Assembly: GCF_003925875.1 (NCBI RefSeq)
Contig: NZ_AP019309.1
Coordinates: 620,001 to 684,000, forward strand
Direction of reading: 5' to 3'
DNA length: 64,000 nt
DNA from: Intestinibaculum porci
Lineage (GTDB): Bacteria > Bacillota_I > Bacilli_A > Erysipelotrichales > Coprobacillaceae
Part shown: positions 24,959 through 33,210 of the stretch, in pieces
Layout of the letters: every line of letters starts with the position of its first letter
Numbering within the stretch: the stretch's first letter is position 1
Position numbers and translations under genes: made by a program
The notes under the pieces: generated by a model
The model's database searches: none
What the model saw: the letters and a program-made list of their open reading frames with translations, nothing else
Told to the model about the DNA's origin: nothing

Positions 24959-27300
24959 TGGGGATCATTTTCTTATTTTGTGATTATCCGCAGCGCGATT
25001 TTGCACACTTTCTCAGTGATGCCGTTTATGTCGTGATTTTACTGATTTTAGCGTTAGGTGTTTCGATTATTGGTCTTTCTAGTCGTCGTAAGAATATTTC
25101 CAATATTTCACAAATGAAGGACCGCAGCCGTCTCGATGTTTTAACTGGTATGCACAATATCACGGCGTTAGATGAGGATCGTGCCTCCTATTATCATGAC
25201 CATCAGGGCGTCATCGGTATGGATATTGATCATTTTAAAATGATCAATGAAATGTATGGACATTTCTTTGGTGATCAGGTGATGAAATCTTTCAGTGATA
25301 CGTTTATCTCGCTGTTAGGGCACGAACATACGTATCGCTATCATGATGATCTGCTGATTGGTTTTGTCGATGAGCAGGCGTGTGATGCGACACAGATTTA
25401 TCAGGCTATGCAGTCTTCTTTAAAGACGCTGAAAATTGATGACAAGCCTGTTGCGATTCCTTTCTCTGCCTGTTATTTACATGGAGATATTCATGACCAT
25501 GAAGATTTTCGTGAGATGTTAAGAAACCTGGATTTTGCACTCAAGGAAGCAAAAGGAGATCGAAAACTTGTCAGCTATACGCTGGCAGAAGCGAAACAGC
25601 GCTTTAACGAAGAGTATCTGAAGCAGCGTCTTGCGCTTTATCAGGGAGACAAGCTGACCCATATGTTAGAGATGAATCATTTCTATGAACTCGGTGCCCA
25701 ATATCTGCCAGATATGATCCAGCCGGTTTTGATTTATCTCAATTTCCGTAATTTTAAAGGTTACAATGAACGCTATGGCCGTGAATTGGGCGATCAGCTC
25801 CTGATGACCTTAAGCAGTCGTATTCACGAAATCTTTGATGAAAATCTCTCTAGCCGTTTTTATGGCGATCACTTTTATATTTTGTGTGAGAAAGAGCATC
25901 TAGAGAATCAGTTAGAGCGACTGATCGATCGTATGCATTCAATTGCTTTTGCCCCACCTTCTCTCGCCATTGGCGTTTATGTCTTTACGTCAGAACGAAA
26001 TTTATATACAGGCTGTGATAATGCGAAATTTGCCGGTGATTCGATCAAAGAAAATATGACACTTACCGTGCGGTATTTTGATGAAGAGCTCGCCGAAAAG
26101 AAACAAACTTATAATTATATCAATGCCCATTTTGAAGAGGCACTTGCCCAGCATCAGATCAAAGTTTACTATCAGCCCATCGTGCGTGCCGTCAGCAAGG
26201 CGATGTGTAATGCCGAAGCGCTCTCGCGCTGGCAGGTGAACGATCAGATCTTTGCGCCCGCCCACTTCATTCCCGTGCTGGAATCACTGCATCTGATCTA
26301 TAAACTTGATTTATATATCGTTGATCAGGTGATTGCTGATCTGAATGACAAACGACAAAAAGGCCAGGATGTGGTGCCGGTTTCCATCAATTTATCAGGA
26401 TATGACTTTCAGGACTGCGATATCGTATCGGAAATCATCAAACGTGTCGATGCAGCGCATCTGCCCCATGAACTTCTGGTTATTGAAATCACCGAATCGA
26501 TCTTCGTCGCGAGCGAGCGCATGAACGATTATGTGAAGGCGTTCCATGAAGCCGGCTTTAAGGTGTGGATGGACGATTTTGGTTCCGGTTATTCCTCACT
26601 GAACATGCTGAAGTCCATTGATGTGGATTTAGTCAAACTTGATATGAAGTTTATGAAAGATTTCGATCAGGATGAGAGCAACCGCCTGATGGTGGCTGAT
26701 CTGATTCAGATTGCCAGCCGGATGGGGTGTGAAACCTTAGCGGAAGGGGTTGAAAGTGAGGAGACATTTGAAGCTTTGCGCATGATGGGCTGTGCGAAAA
26801 TACAGGGCTATTATATTTCTAAGCCTGTTGATTTAGCACACCTGATGGAAAAACAAAAAACCATTGCTTTAGAAAGTGCGCAAGAATCCAAGTACTGCGA
26901 TGCCGTCAGTCAGGTCAATCTCAATGATCCCTTTACCTTTTATCCGCTTAACGAACAGCTCGCAGTTAAGGTGCCTCCAAGAGCGGTGGTGGAATTGGTC
27001 GATGATACCACGTTCTATGTTTTAAGAGGCAATAAGGAATACTATAAATTAATTCAGGATGTGGATTTCAGTGCGGATGGCCATAAGCTGATCAGACCAT
27101 TGTCGAAGCCATTTATGGAAGGGCTGCATCGCTGCTTTGAAACCCATGAATGGGAGAGCATCATCCGTTCCCCAGAACAGGGTTTTTATATGAACTCGCT
27201 TGTTCATGTCATCAGTACAGTAGACAATCGGGTGGCGTTTATTATTTACATTACCTATATTCAAAAAATTGAAGACCAAAAAACAGAGAATTTTAAATAA
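24952..27300 (+). CDS. GGDEF-GGDEF-EAL phosphodiesterase-type protein (downstream part of split gene)
   Basis: 782 codons if started at GTG 24952, which overlaps the stop of the upstream ORF; more likely it is the continuation of that ORF. Order: two membrane helices, a degenerate GGDEF (active site reads RYHDDLLIGF), a second degenerate GGDEF (RFYGDHFYIL), an EAL domain (about 395-640) and a ~130-residue PAS-like tail. The EAL domain keeps AEALSRW, VIEITES, DDFGSGYSS, KLDMKFM and LAEGVES, so it should hydrolyse c-di-GMP. Thus this cluster pairs a cyclase with a hydrolase. Confidence 0.82.
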   Translation: MLVGIIFLFCDYPQRDFAHFLSDAVYVVILLILALGVSIIGLSSRRKNISNISQMKDRSRLDVLTGMHNITALDEDRASYYHDHQGVIGMDIDHFKMINEMYGHFFGDQVMKSFSDTFISLLGHEHTYRYHDDLLIGFVDEQACDATQIYQAMQSSLKTLKIDDKPVAIPFSACYLHGDIHDHEDFREMLRNLDFALKEAKGDRKLVSYTLAEAKQRFNEEYLKQRLALYQGDKLTHMLEMNHFYELGAQYLPDMIQPVLIYLNFRNFKGYNERYGRELGDQLLMTLSSRIHEIFDENLSSRFYGDHFYILCEKEHLENQLERLIDRMHSIAFAPPSLAIGVYVFTSERNLYTGCDNAKFAGDSIKENMTLTVRYFDEELAEKKQTYNYINAHFEEALAQHQIKVYYQPIVRAVSKAMCNAEALSRWQVNDQIFAPAHFIPVLESLHLIYKLDLYIVDQVIADLNDKRQKGQDVVPVSINLSGYDFQDCDIVSEIIKRVDAAHLPHELLVIEITESIFVASERMNDYVKAFHEAGFKVWMDDFGSGYSSLNMLKSIDVDLVKLDMKFMKDFDQDESNRLMVADLIQIASRMGCETLAEGVESEETFEALRMMGCAKIQGYYISKPVDLAHLMEKQKTIALESAQESKYCDAVSQVNLNDPFTFYPLNEQLAVKVPPRAVVELVDDTTFYVLRGNKEYYKLIQDVDFSADGHKLIRPLSKPFMEGLHRCFETHEWESIIRSPEQGFYMNSLVHVISTVDNRVAFIIYITYIQKIEDQKTENFK

Positions 27301-27318
27301 TTCTCTGCTTTTTTTAGC
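27284..27318. terminator. Bidirectional terminator between the EAL gene and pilT
   Basis: Perfect 9-bp stem CAGAGAATT / AATTCTCTG with loop TTAAAT; T runs follow on both strands. It includes the EAL stop codon and abuts the pilT stop. Confidence 0.88.
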
Positions 27319-28372
27319 GTAATTTTCTTTTAAGTAAATCGGGATTAGTGGCATACATCAGCGCCGTTTCTTTGGTAATCAAGCCTTGTTTATAGGCGTC
27401 TAAGATACTGTTATCCATTGACCGCATATGGGCATCCGCCGAAGAGACAATCATTCCATCAATCTGATGCACTTTATTGTCACGAATCATGTTGCGAATC
27501 GCTGGGGTGCAGGTCATGACTTCAAAAACGGGCATCAGTTTGCCATCGATTGTGGGCAGTAACTGCTGAGAAATGACCGTTTCTAAGACTAAGGATAACT
27601 GAACTGCGACCTGATGCTGCGCTTCGGCCGGGAAAACATCGATAATACGATCAATGGTCGTGGCAGCCCCTAACGTATGCAGTGTCGAAATGAGGGTATG
27701 GCCTGTTTCGGCGGCGGTGAGGGCGGTATTGATTGTTTCATAATCACGCATTTCCCCTAATAAAATAACATCCGGCGCCTGTCTTAAAGCGGCTCGTAAA
27801 GCAGAAATATACGATTCGCTATCGATCGTGATTTCGCGCTGGGAGACGATGGACTTATTGTGCGAATGCAGATGTTCAATCGGGTCTTCCAACGTAATAA
27901 TATGTTTGGCTTCAGTTTTATTGATATAGTCAATCATGCAGGCTTGCGTCGTTGATTTTCCGCTGCCCGCCGGGCCGGTGACTAAGACCATTCCTTTATT
28001 GATATTAGCTAATTCAATAATATCCTGGGGAATATGTAAATCCTTAGGATCGGGCAAAGTGAAACTGATCATGCGGATCACCGCTGCTAAAGAACCACGC
28101 TGTTTGTAGGTGCTGACGCGGAAACGCGATAAATGCGGCACGGCGAAGGAGAAGTCATCATCGCCATGTTTCTGGAGATGATCTTCTTCGCGACTGGCAA
28201 AGTCATAAATTTCCTGAATCAGGGCATGGGTCTGATGCGGCACCATCCGTTCTTCATCTAAGGTGATCAGCTGATTGTAGACTTTGATTGTAATCGGCTG
28301 TCCGGCGACGATAAAGATATCGGAAGCATGCTGCTGCTTCGCGGTTTCGAGAATTTCAATAAGTGTTTTCAT
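27314..28372 (-). CDS. pilT: PilT-type pilus retraction ATPase
   Basis: 352 residues, a secretion-ATPase monomer. Walker A GPAGSGKSTT (about residue 132), Asp box ITLEDPIEHLH, Walker B region VILLGEMRDYETI, and His box GHTLISTLHT. The C-terminal AIRNMIRDNKVHQI and the order of motifs match PilT (pilus depolymerisation), not the longer PilB/GspE extension ATPases. It is the last gene of the - strand pilus operon, overlapping the preceding gene by four bases. Confidence 0.88.
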   Translation of the reverse strand: MKTLIEILETAKQQHASDIFIVAGQPITIKVYNQLITLDEERMVPHQTHALIQEIYDFASREEDHLQKHGDDDFSFAVPHLSRFRVSTYKQRGSLAAVIRMISFTLPDPKDLHIPQDIIELANINKGMVLVTGPAGSGKSTTQACMIDYINKTEAKHIITLEDPIEHLHSHNKSIVSQREITIDSESYISALRAALRQAPDVILLGEMRDYETINTALTAAETGHTLISTLHTLGAATTIDRIIDVFPAEAQHQVAVQLSLVLETVISQQLLPTIDGKLMPVFEVMTCTPAIRNMIRDNKVHQIDGMIVSSADAHMRSMDNSILDAYKQGLITKETALMYATNPDLLKRKLR

Positions 28373-28875
28373 TCATTTGACCCCCAAACTTCAATGGTGC
28401 CTGATTTTTCGGTATCTGGATAGATATTGACCTGACCAGAATTGCCCAGCGCTGATGAAGTGGTTTTCCAGACATCAATTTTGTAATATGTTTTGGCGTT
28501 GTATAACGCGGTTAAAGTCACATCCATCTTGGCTTCACGGTAAGTGAGCGTGTAAGAAATCTGATGATCTTTGATCGTGATATTGTCATTGATGGCTTTG
28601 ACATGGGATAACTGTGCAAAGTAGTCTTTGGCTGAGGTGCTGTTTTTCGCATTAGCCGCTAACTGGGTATCAATTTTCTCAAGTTCCTCATTCGCCATGG
28701 TATCCAAGGTATAGTAATAACTGGCGTGCGTTGCGTAGCTTTCCGCATCTCGCATATTGCTTTTGGCTGAGACGATGGAAAGAATTGCAAACGTCACTAA
28801 GGACAAGATAATAAAGATGACCATGAAGGAGATGATGCCGATATTCATTGTGATTCTAATACGACGTTTTTTCAT
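28369..28875 (-). CDS. Pilus-assembly minor component (PilX-like position), unknown family
   Basis: 168 residues: basic N-terminus, one long hydrophobic helix (about 12-36) and an extracytoplasmic domain ending in an acidic stretch. The layout resembles PilX-type minor pilins but there is no clear prepilin cleavage motif. The residues AESYATHASYYYTLDTMANEELEKID after the helix look like a coiled helix. Assignment to the pilus rests mostly on operon position; both ends overlap neighbours by four bases. Confidence 0.65.
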   Translation of the reverse strand: MKKRRIRITMNIGIISFMVIFIILSLVTFAILSIVSAKSNMRDAESYATHASYYYTLDTMANEELEKIDTQLAANAKNSTSAKDYFAQLSHVKAINDNITIKDHQISYTLTYREAKMDVTLTALYNAKTYYKIDVWKTTSSALGNSGQVNIYPDTEKSGTIEVWGSNE

Positions 28876-29258
28876 GCCTTCACCTTCTTTGGCTGATAAT
28901 GACTGACGGTTAATGTGTAAAGGGTTGTTTTCGAATCCTTGACCGTGATCGTCAGGCTGTTTGTTTGAAAATGTAAATGGATTGTATAATGGGCTGGCTT
29001 ACTGACTTTCTGCCAGCTGGCATCATAGTAAAGATTGCCTTTGCCATCATAAGGATAATGATCTTTGAGTGAATCATTTTTATAGGTTTCCGCAATATTG
29101 CGGGAAAGATTGGTCGCCGCAATGAGATTTGTGGAATCTTCATTGAGCTGCTGACTGCGCACAAAGAGCTGGACGCAGATCGCTGCGGATAAGGCGAAAA
29201 AGAGAATCGCCACAATCATTTCCATTAAAAAGAGACTTGATTTATCATGGGTTCTCAT
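28872..29258 (-). CDS. Minor pilin (type IV prepilin-like)
   Basis: 128 residues. N-terminus KSSLFLMEMIVAILFFALSA has the character of a type IV prepilin: short leader, hydrophobic helix and Glu at position 5 after the likely cut between Ser and Leu. The rest is a small extracellular domain (TNLSRNIAETYKND, then beta-rich). A prepilin peptidase is not in the window. Confidence 0.7.
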   Translation of the reverse strand: MRTHDKSSLFLMEMIVAILFFALSAAICVQLFVRSQQLNEDSTNLIAATNLSRNIAETYKNDSLKDHYPYDGKGNLYYDASWQKVSKPAHYTIHLHFQTNSLTITVKDSKTTLYTLTVSHYQPKKVKA

Positions 29259-29704
29259 GCCTGATCCCTCCCCACTAAAGCGACATAAGCGCTTTGCGTT
29301 TTGTGTTTGATTGTGAGCGTAATGCTTAAAAGCTGATGCTTTTTCTGCAGTGCTAAGCGATCGCAGGCAATCAGTTTCTGGCCTTTTTGAGCGGCGAATG
29401 ATGAGCCGGTATATTCATAAAGATAATGGTGCTGGACATAGAGATAATTCGTCTGTGTCCCTTCTTTCAGACATAAGACATCCGTGTCCGCCTGGCGCAT
29501 AATCGTGACATGACCGTCGTTATGGAGACGGACTTTTTCAACGAGATAATTTAAGGCCGTCTCGTTGTTATGCATTGTCTCCATCGTATTCACACTTTGC
29601 GAATAGACGTGTGATCCGATCATGACGACACTGATCGCCGATGCGGTAAAAACTAAAAAGAGGCAAAGGACGAAAAGAATATCCATCGTATGTGATTCTT
29701 TCAT
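29255..29704 (-). CDS. DUF4860-like pilus operon protein
   Basis: 149 residues: one N-terminal helix (DILFVLCLFLVFTASAISVVMIG) followed by a beta-rich domain with TALNYLVEKVRLHNDG. The pattern fits the DUF4860 family that recurs in Firmicutes pilus-like operons; that family name is from memory. Likely a membrane-anchored minor component. Four-base overlap with the next gene implies coupling. Confidence 0.65.
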   Translation of the reverse strand: MKESHTMDILFVLCLFLVFTASAISVVMIGSHVYSQSVNTMETMHNNETALNYLVEKVRLHNDGHVTIMRQADTDVLCLKEGTQTNYLYVQHHYLYEYTGSSFAAQKGQKLIACDRLALQKKHQLLSITLTIKHKTQSAYVALVGRDQA

Positions 29705-29715
29705 AAGGTCCTCCT

Positions 29716-30009
29716 TTATTTTTCCACTACCGTAAAGTGAGGCAGGGTTGATTTGTTTTGATAATGCATCGTAATTTTGTATTCTTTTTTGTCATAAGTG
29801 AGCGGATAGACCGTTTTGAGCTCCTTTAGGGAAGAGGGATAATAACCGTTGAGAATATAATATTCCATCACGCCTCTTTGCAGAGCCTGCTCTAAAGAAG
29901 TTTTGGTATGGGCTTTGGTAGAAGCGTTCATAGAGATCAGACCGCCCGTTAACAAGGCAAAGATCAGGATAAAGAAGACTAACCCGAAGGCATTATGTTT
30001 TAAGCGCAT
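29716..30009 (-). CDS. Small pilin-like membrane protein
   Basis: 97 residues: short basic leader, one hydrophobic helix (AFGLVFFILIFALLTGGLI), then a short domain with GVMEYYILNGYYPSSLKELKTVY, a phrase common in type IV pilins (a YYxxxGxYP turn). It lacks Glu at position 5. It follows pilC with a one-base overlap and has AGGAGG-type signals between genes. Confidence 0.65.
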   Translation of the reverse strand: MRLKHNAFGLVFFILIFALLTGGLISMNASTKAHTKTSLEQALQRGVMEYYILNGYYPSSLKELKTVYPLTYDKKEYKITMHYQNKSTLPHFTVVEK

Positions 30010-31040
30010 TATAAGCTCCCCATAATGCCTAATAATGGCAGCATCACGGATAAAAGAATAATCCCGGTAATGATCGATAAGATGATCACTAAGGTTGGTT
30101 CAATGATACTGATGGCATGAGATAAAGCTTCACTTGTCTCCTGATCATAGGCATTGGCAATATCTCTGAAAATCGTATCCATGCCGCCAGTCTGGTATCC
30201 TAATTTAATCAGGCGGCCATACATGCCGGTTAAGACATGAGCTTGGGTTAAACCGGTTGAAATATCTTTTTCTTTCATGATTTTTTCGGCTTCTTCTAAG
30301 CGAGCTCTTAGCACTTTATGATCAATCAGCTGCTTAGATAAGTCTAAGGCTTCTTCCATATCGAGACCACTTGATAAAGCGATAGACATCCCGCTGCTGA
30401 ACTTCGATAAAGCCATCTTTAGCGAAAGATTGCGGGAAAAATGACTGGTCGCTAAGAAATCGATAAAGCTCTGACGGCCTTTTTTAGAAAAGCGCACATA
30501 GAAAAAGAGCACTAAAATGATAACGAGCAAGCCGACGAAAATCCAGGAATAGGTAGTCAAACCTTTGCCTAAATTTAATAAATACAAGGCAAAACCAGAA
30601 ACGTTTGAACCGAGACTTTCAAAGACACGGTTAAAGATTGGTAACACCTGGGTGATTAAAACGATAATGACCGCAAACATCATAATGATCATAATAAGCG
30701 GGTAGCTAACCGCCGTATTGATGTTTTGTTCCATATCATATAAACGTTCATAATAGTCACTTAAACCATTCATGACTTCTTCTAAACGGCCAGCTGTTTC
30801 CCCAATGTTGACCATCGAAATGACATAATCGGGAAAGGCGCTGGTCTGTTTCAGGGCCGCTGTTAAGCTTTCCCCAGCATCTAAAGATGCGTCGATAGAT
30901 GCATAAAGTGTGGACAGATCGGTTGTTTCTTCATCTTTCATGATTGCCATACCTTCATAAGGTGAAATACCAGCATGAAGGATCAGGGCCATCTGATGGG
31001 TGAAGGACGCAATCTGATCATTATTGAGCTGTTTGTCCAT
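30009..31040 (-). CDS. pilC: PilC/GspF-type inner-membrane platform protein
   Basis: 343 residues with two GspF domains: cytoplasmic helical segment FTHQMALILHAGISPYEGM, membrane helices about 110-130 and 160-185, second repeat LSKFSSGMSIALSSGLDMEEAL, and a final helix. Conserved VNIGETAGRLEEVM is present. It forms the membrane base that couples the ATPase to pilin assembly. First gene of the operon, with TATAAT on the - strand at about 31074-31079. Confidence 0.88.
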   Translation of the reverse strand: MDKQLNNDQIASFTHQMALILHAGISPYEGMAIMKDEETTDLSTLYASIDASLDAGESLTAALKQTSAFPDYVISMVNIGETAGRLEEVMNGLSDYYERLYDMEQNINTAVSYPLIMIIMMFAVIIVLITQVLPIFNRVFESLGSNVSGFALYLLNLGKGLTTYSWIFVGLLVIILVLFFYVRFSKKGRQSFIDFLATSHFSRNLSLKMALSKFSSGMSIALSSGLDMEEALDLSKQLIDHKVLRARLEEAEKIMKEKDISTGLTQAHVLTGMYGRLIKLGYQTGGMDTIFRDIANAYDQETSEALSHAISIIEPTLVIILSIITGIILLSVMLPLLGIMGSL

Positions 31041-31184
31041 AATAAATTACCCCCTTGTTGTTCAATACATTTTTATTATACAGTAAAATGGAATAAAAGG
31101 GAGGAACAAACCTGAAGTGGACTGCAAAAAATTGAAGTTTCGCGGCTGCTCTTATATTTACAATGTAATAGATTTCATTTATAC

Positions 31185-31252
31185 TTGATAATGATCAATT
31201 GTCTAAAGTTAAGATATTAGCTATTTAGGGAAGAGTTTGATATAATATCAAA
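31185..31252 (+). promoter_or_regulatory. Two related palindromes in the pil/BTAD intergenic region; one contains the BTAD -10 box
   Basis: TTTGATAT-A-ATATCAAA (31236-31252) is a perfect 17-base palindrome containing the extended -10 TGATATAAT of the regulator gene. TTGAT-AATG-ATCAA (31185-31198) is a second copy of the same half-site. Their centres are 52.5 bp apart, five helical turns. This suggests a dimeric protein binding both on one face, perhaps the regulator itself controlling its own gene and the divergent pil operon. Confidence 0.55.
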
Positions 31253-31271
31253 TGAGGAGAGGTGCAAAACT

Positions 31272-32462
31272 ATGGCGGAAAAAAAGATTGATGTGAAAAT
31301 GTTCCATACATTTTCTTTAACATATGATGGACAAACGATTACGGCCGATGATATCAAATCAGATAAACTGTTAAAACTGATGGCTTATTGTTTATATCAC
31401 CATGATCGGGCGGTTCCTTCAAATGAACTGATCGACTTTTTATGGTCTATGGAAGATGTCGATAATCCTATTGGGGCACTCAAGAACTTAGTGTATCGCT
31501 TACGTACATTATTAAAGAAAAAATTAAACCTGACTGACTTAGTGGTCACGGGGAAGGCCGCTTATGCCATCAACCAGGATTATGAGGTGAGTCTGGATGC
31601 CGAAAAGTTTGAAGCACTCTATGAGCAGCTTAAAGAGGATCCGACTGAAGAGACTTATGATGCGTTATTAAGGGTCTATAAAGGTAAGTATTTATCAGAA
31701 ATTGAATATGATCAGTTTGTCATGACCCGTAACGTTTACTATCATTCAACGATTATGAATGTCATTAAACAGTACTGCGCCTTATTAGAAAAAGAAGAAA
31801 ATTATGAAAAGATGGAGAAAGTGGCCAGCTATGCGGTCAGCTTAGATGAACTTGAAGAAGATTCTTATGAACTGCTCGTGCGCGCGCTCTATTTAGAAAA
31901 ACATTATAAACAGGCCACGGATGTGTATAAACGTGCCGTCGATTTGCTGTATCGTTATTTAGGGACCAATCCATCTTTAGAAATGCGGGAACTCTATGAT
32001 CAGATTCAAAAGGAAACCCACGAAGATTCCACCAGCATCTATGAAATCCAAAAGAATTTAGATGCCGATGCACCAACCGGAGCGCTGCTTTGTGAATATG
32101 GTACTTTTAGAGAATTATATTCGATGCAGGCGCGAATGATGGATCGCTTAGGCGTCAGCACCCATTTATGTCTGTTAACGGTTAATGACAGTGAATCATA
32201 TGATGAGGATAATCCGGAAAAGAAACGTAAGTATCTCGAAAAGACGATGCAGAGAATGCGTGGCTCATTAGTCGATGGCTTACGTATCGGTGATATTGTC
32301 ACCCGTTTTAGTACGAATCAGTATCTTGTTTTACTGCCATCATGTACCTATGAAGATGCCCATGCTGTTATGAAACGTGTTTTAAAGAAAATTATGCACA
32401 CGTTAAACAATAAGAATATTACGATTGATTTGGCGGTGCAGGAAGTAACGTCGCCAAAATAA
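31272..32462 (+). CDS. SARP/BTAD-type transcriptional regulator with degenerate GGDEF domain
   Basis: 396 residues. Residues 1-95: OmpR-type winged helix (NELIDFLWSMEDVDNPIGALKNLVYRLRTLLKK). Residues 100-245: bacterial transcriptional activator (BTAD) TPR domain (YKGKYLSEI, EEDSYELLVRALYLEKHYKQATDVYKR). Residues 265-390: a GGDEF-like fold whose active site reads RFSTNQYLVLLP, so no catalysis is expected, though it might bind a nucleotide. Divergent from the pilus operon and followed by two small WQG proteins; probable local regulator. Start follows GAGGAGAGGTG. Confidence 0.82.
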   Translation: MAEKKIDVKMFHTFSLTYDGQTITADDIKSDKLLKLMAYCLYHHDRAVPSNELIDFLWSMEDVDNPIGALKNLVYRLRTLLKKKLNLTDLVVTGKAAYAINQDYEVSLDAEKFEALYEQLKEDPTEETYDALLRVYKGKYLSEIEYDQFVMTRNVYYHSTIMNVIKQYCALLEKEENYEKMEKVASYAVSLDELEEDSYELLVRALYLEKHYKQATDVYKRAVDLLYRYLGTNPSLEMRELYDQIQKETHEDSTSIYEIQKNLDADAPTGALLCEYGTFRELYSMQARMMDRLGVSTHLCLLTVNDSESYDEDNPEKKRKYLEKTMQRMRGSLVDGLRIGDIVTRFSTNQYLVLLPSCTYEDAHAVMKRVLKKIMHTLNNKNITIDLAVQEVTSPK

Positions 32463-32475
32463 AGGAGGGGGTAGA

Positions 32476-32910
32476 ATGGATCGATATATGAGAAGCGCCC
32501 CTTATAATATGTTACATATTTGTGTCGATGTAGCGAGTGAAGGGCATATTGCCGGACGGGTTTATAATCCGACAATAAAAGAAAACATCGTCTTTCGCGA
32601 TGTGAATGAACTGTTTTTGAAAGCCGATCAGCTGTTTGATCGTAACGGAAATCCGATGCCATCAAGTCTAAAACGCAGTTTCACCCCACGCGATGAAACG
32701 CGTCCGCATTACTATCAGCGTCATCCAGCACAGGTCTGTGAATATCGTGACCTGTTGGTGCAGCAAGGAAAGGTTATTACTTTAGATCTCGTTGTTTTAA
32801 CCCGTCATCTGTCGAGCTGGCAAGGCTATCTCTTCTATGAAGATCAGACCTATGAATTCAAAGAGGTCTTAGAAATTGTAAAAACCATCAACAAATTATT
32901 AAATTTGTGA
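32476..32910 (+). CDS. WQG-motif protein of unknown function
   Basis: 144 residues, soluble. The C-terminal 40 residues (SSWQGYLFYEDQTYEFKEVLEIVKTINKLL) share a pattern with the next gene: W-Q-G, 8-11 variable residues, F-(K/R)-x-x-L-E-(I/L). The N-terminal part (LHICVDVASEGHIAGRVYNP, FRDVNELFLKADQLFD) has no recognisable domain. Lies 13 bases after the BTAD gene with AGGAGGGG before the ATG, so co-transcribed. Function unknown. Confidence 0.7.
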   Translation: MDRYMRSAPYNMLHICVDVASEGHIAGRVYNPTIKENIVFRDVNELFLKADQLFDRNGNPMPSSLKRSFTPRDETRPHYYQRHPAQVCEYRDLLVQQGKVITLDLVVLTRHLSSWQGYLFYEDQTYEFKEVLEIVKTINKLLNL

Positions 32911-32975
32911 CCGCAATATGACAAAATAGTGTTATACTATATTTGAAGTCGATAGAATATAGGAGAAGTGATGCT

Positions 32976-33173
32976 ATGAAAGTGAAAAGAAAAGATCAGA
33001 GTTTTCTGATTACCATCAAGAATACACAAAATGCCACATGGCAGGGCGTGATTAGCTGGGTGGACGAAGATAAAAAAGAAACTTTCAGATCAACACTGGA
33101 ATTACTAAAACTTCTAGATTCAGCAATCGTGTATAACGATGAAGATGAGCAGGGTTTTCAGAAAGATGAATAA
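32976..33173 (+). CDS. Small WQG-motif protein
   Basis: 65 residues from ATG 32976 (AGGAGAAG upstream; a frame from TTG at 32943 is longer but less likely). Almost the whole protein is the motif: SFLITIKNTQNATWQGVISWVDEDKKETFRSTLELLKLLDSAI. I know similar sequences only as unnamed Firmicutes proteins. Third gene after the BTAD regulator and probably part of its operon. A terminator overlaps its last codons. Confidence 0.75.
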   Translation: MKVKRKDQSFLITIKNTQNATWQGVISWVDEDKKETFRSTLELLKLLDSAIVYNDEDEQGFQKDE

Positions 33174-33190
33174 CCTGCTCATCTTTTTTT
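33144..33190 (+). terminator. Terminator of the BTAD/WQG operon
   Basis: Perfect 10-bp stem GATGAGCAGG / CCTGCTCATC with a 20-base loop, then seven T. The left arm lies inside the final coding region. Confidence 0.85.
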
Positions 33191-33210
33191 GTGTGTTAGG
33201 GGGAATTTTT

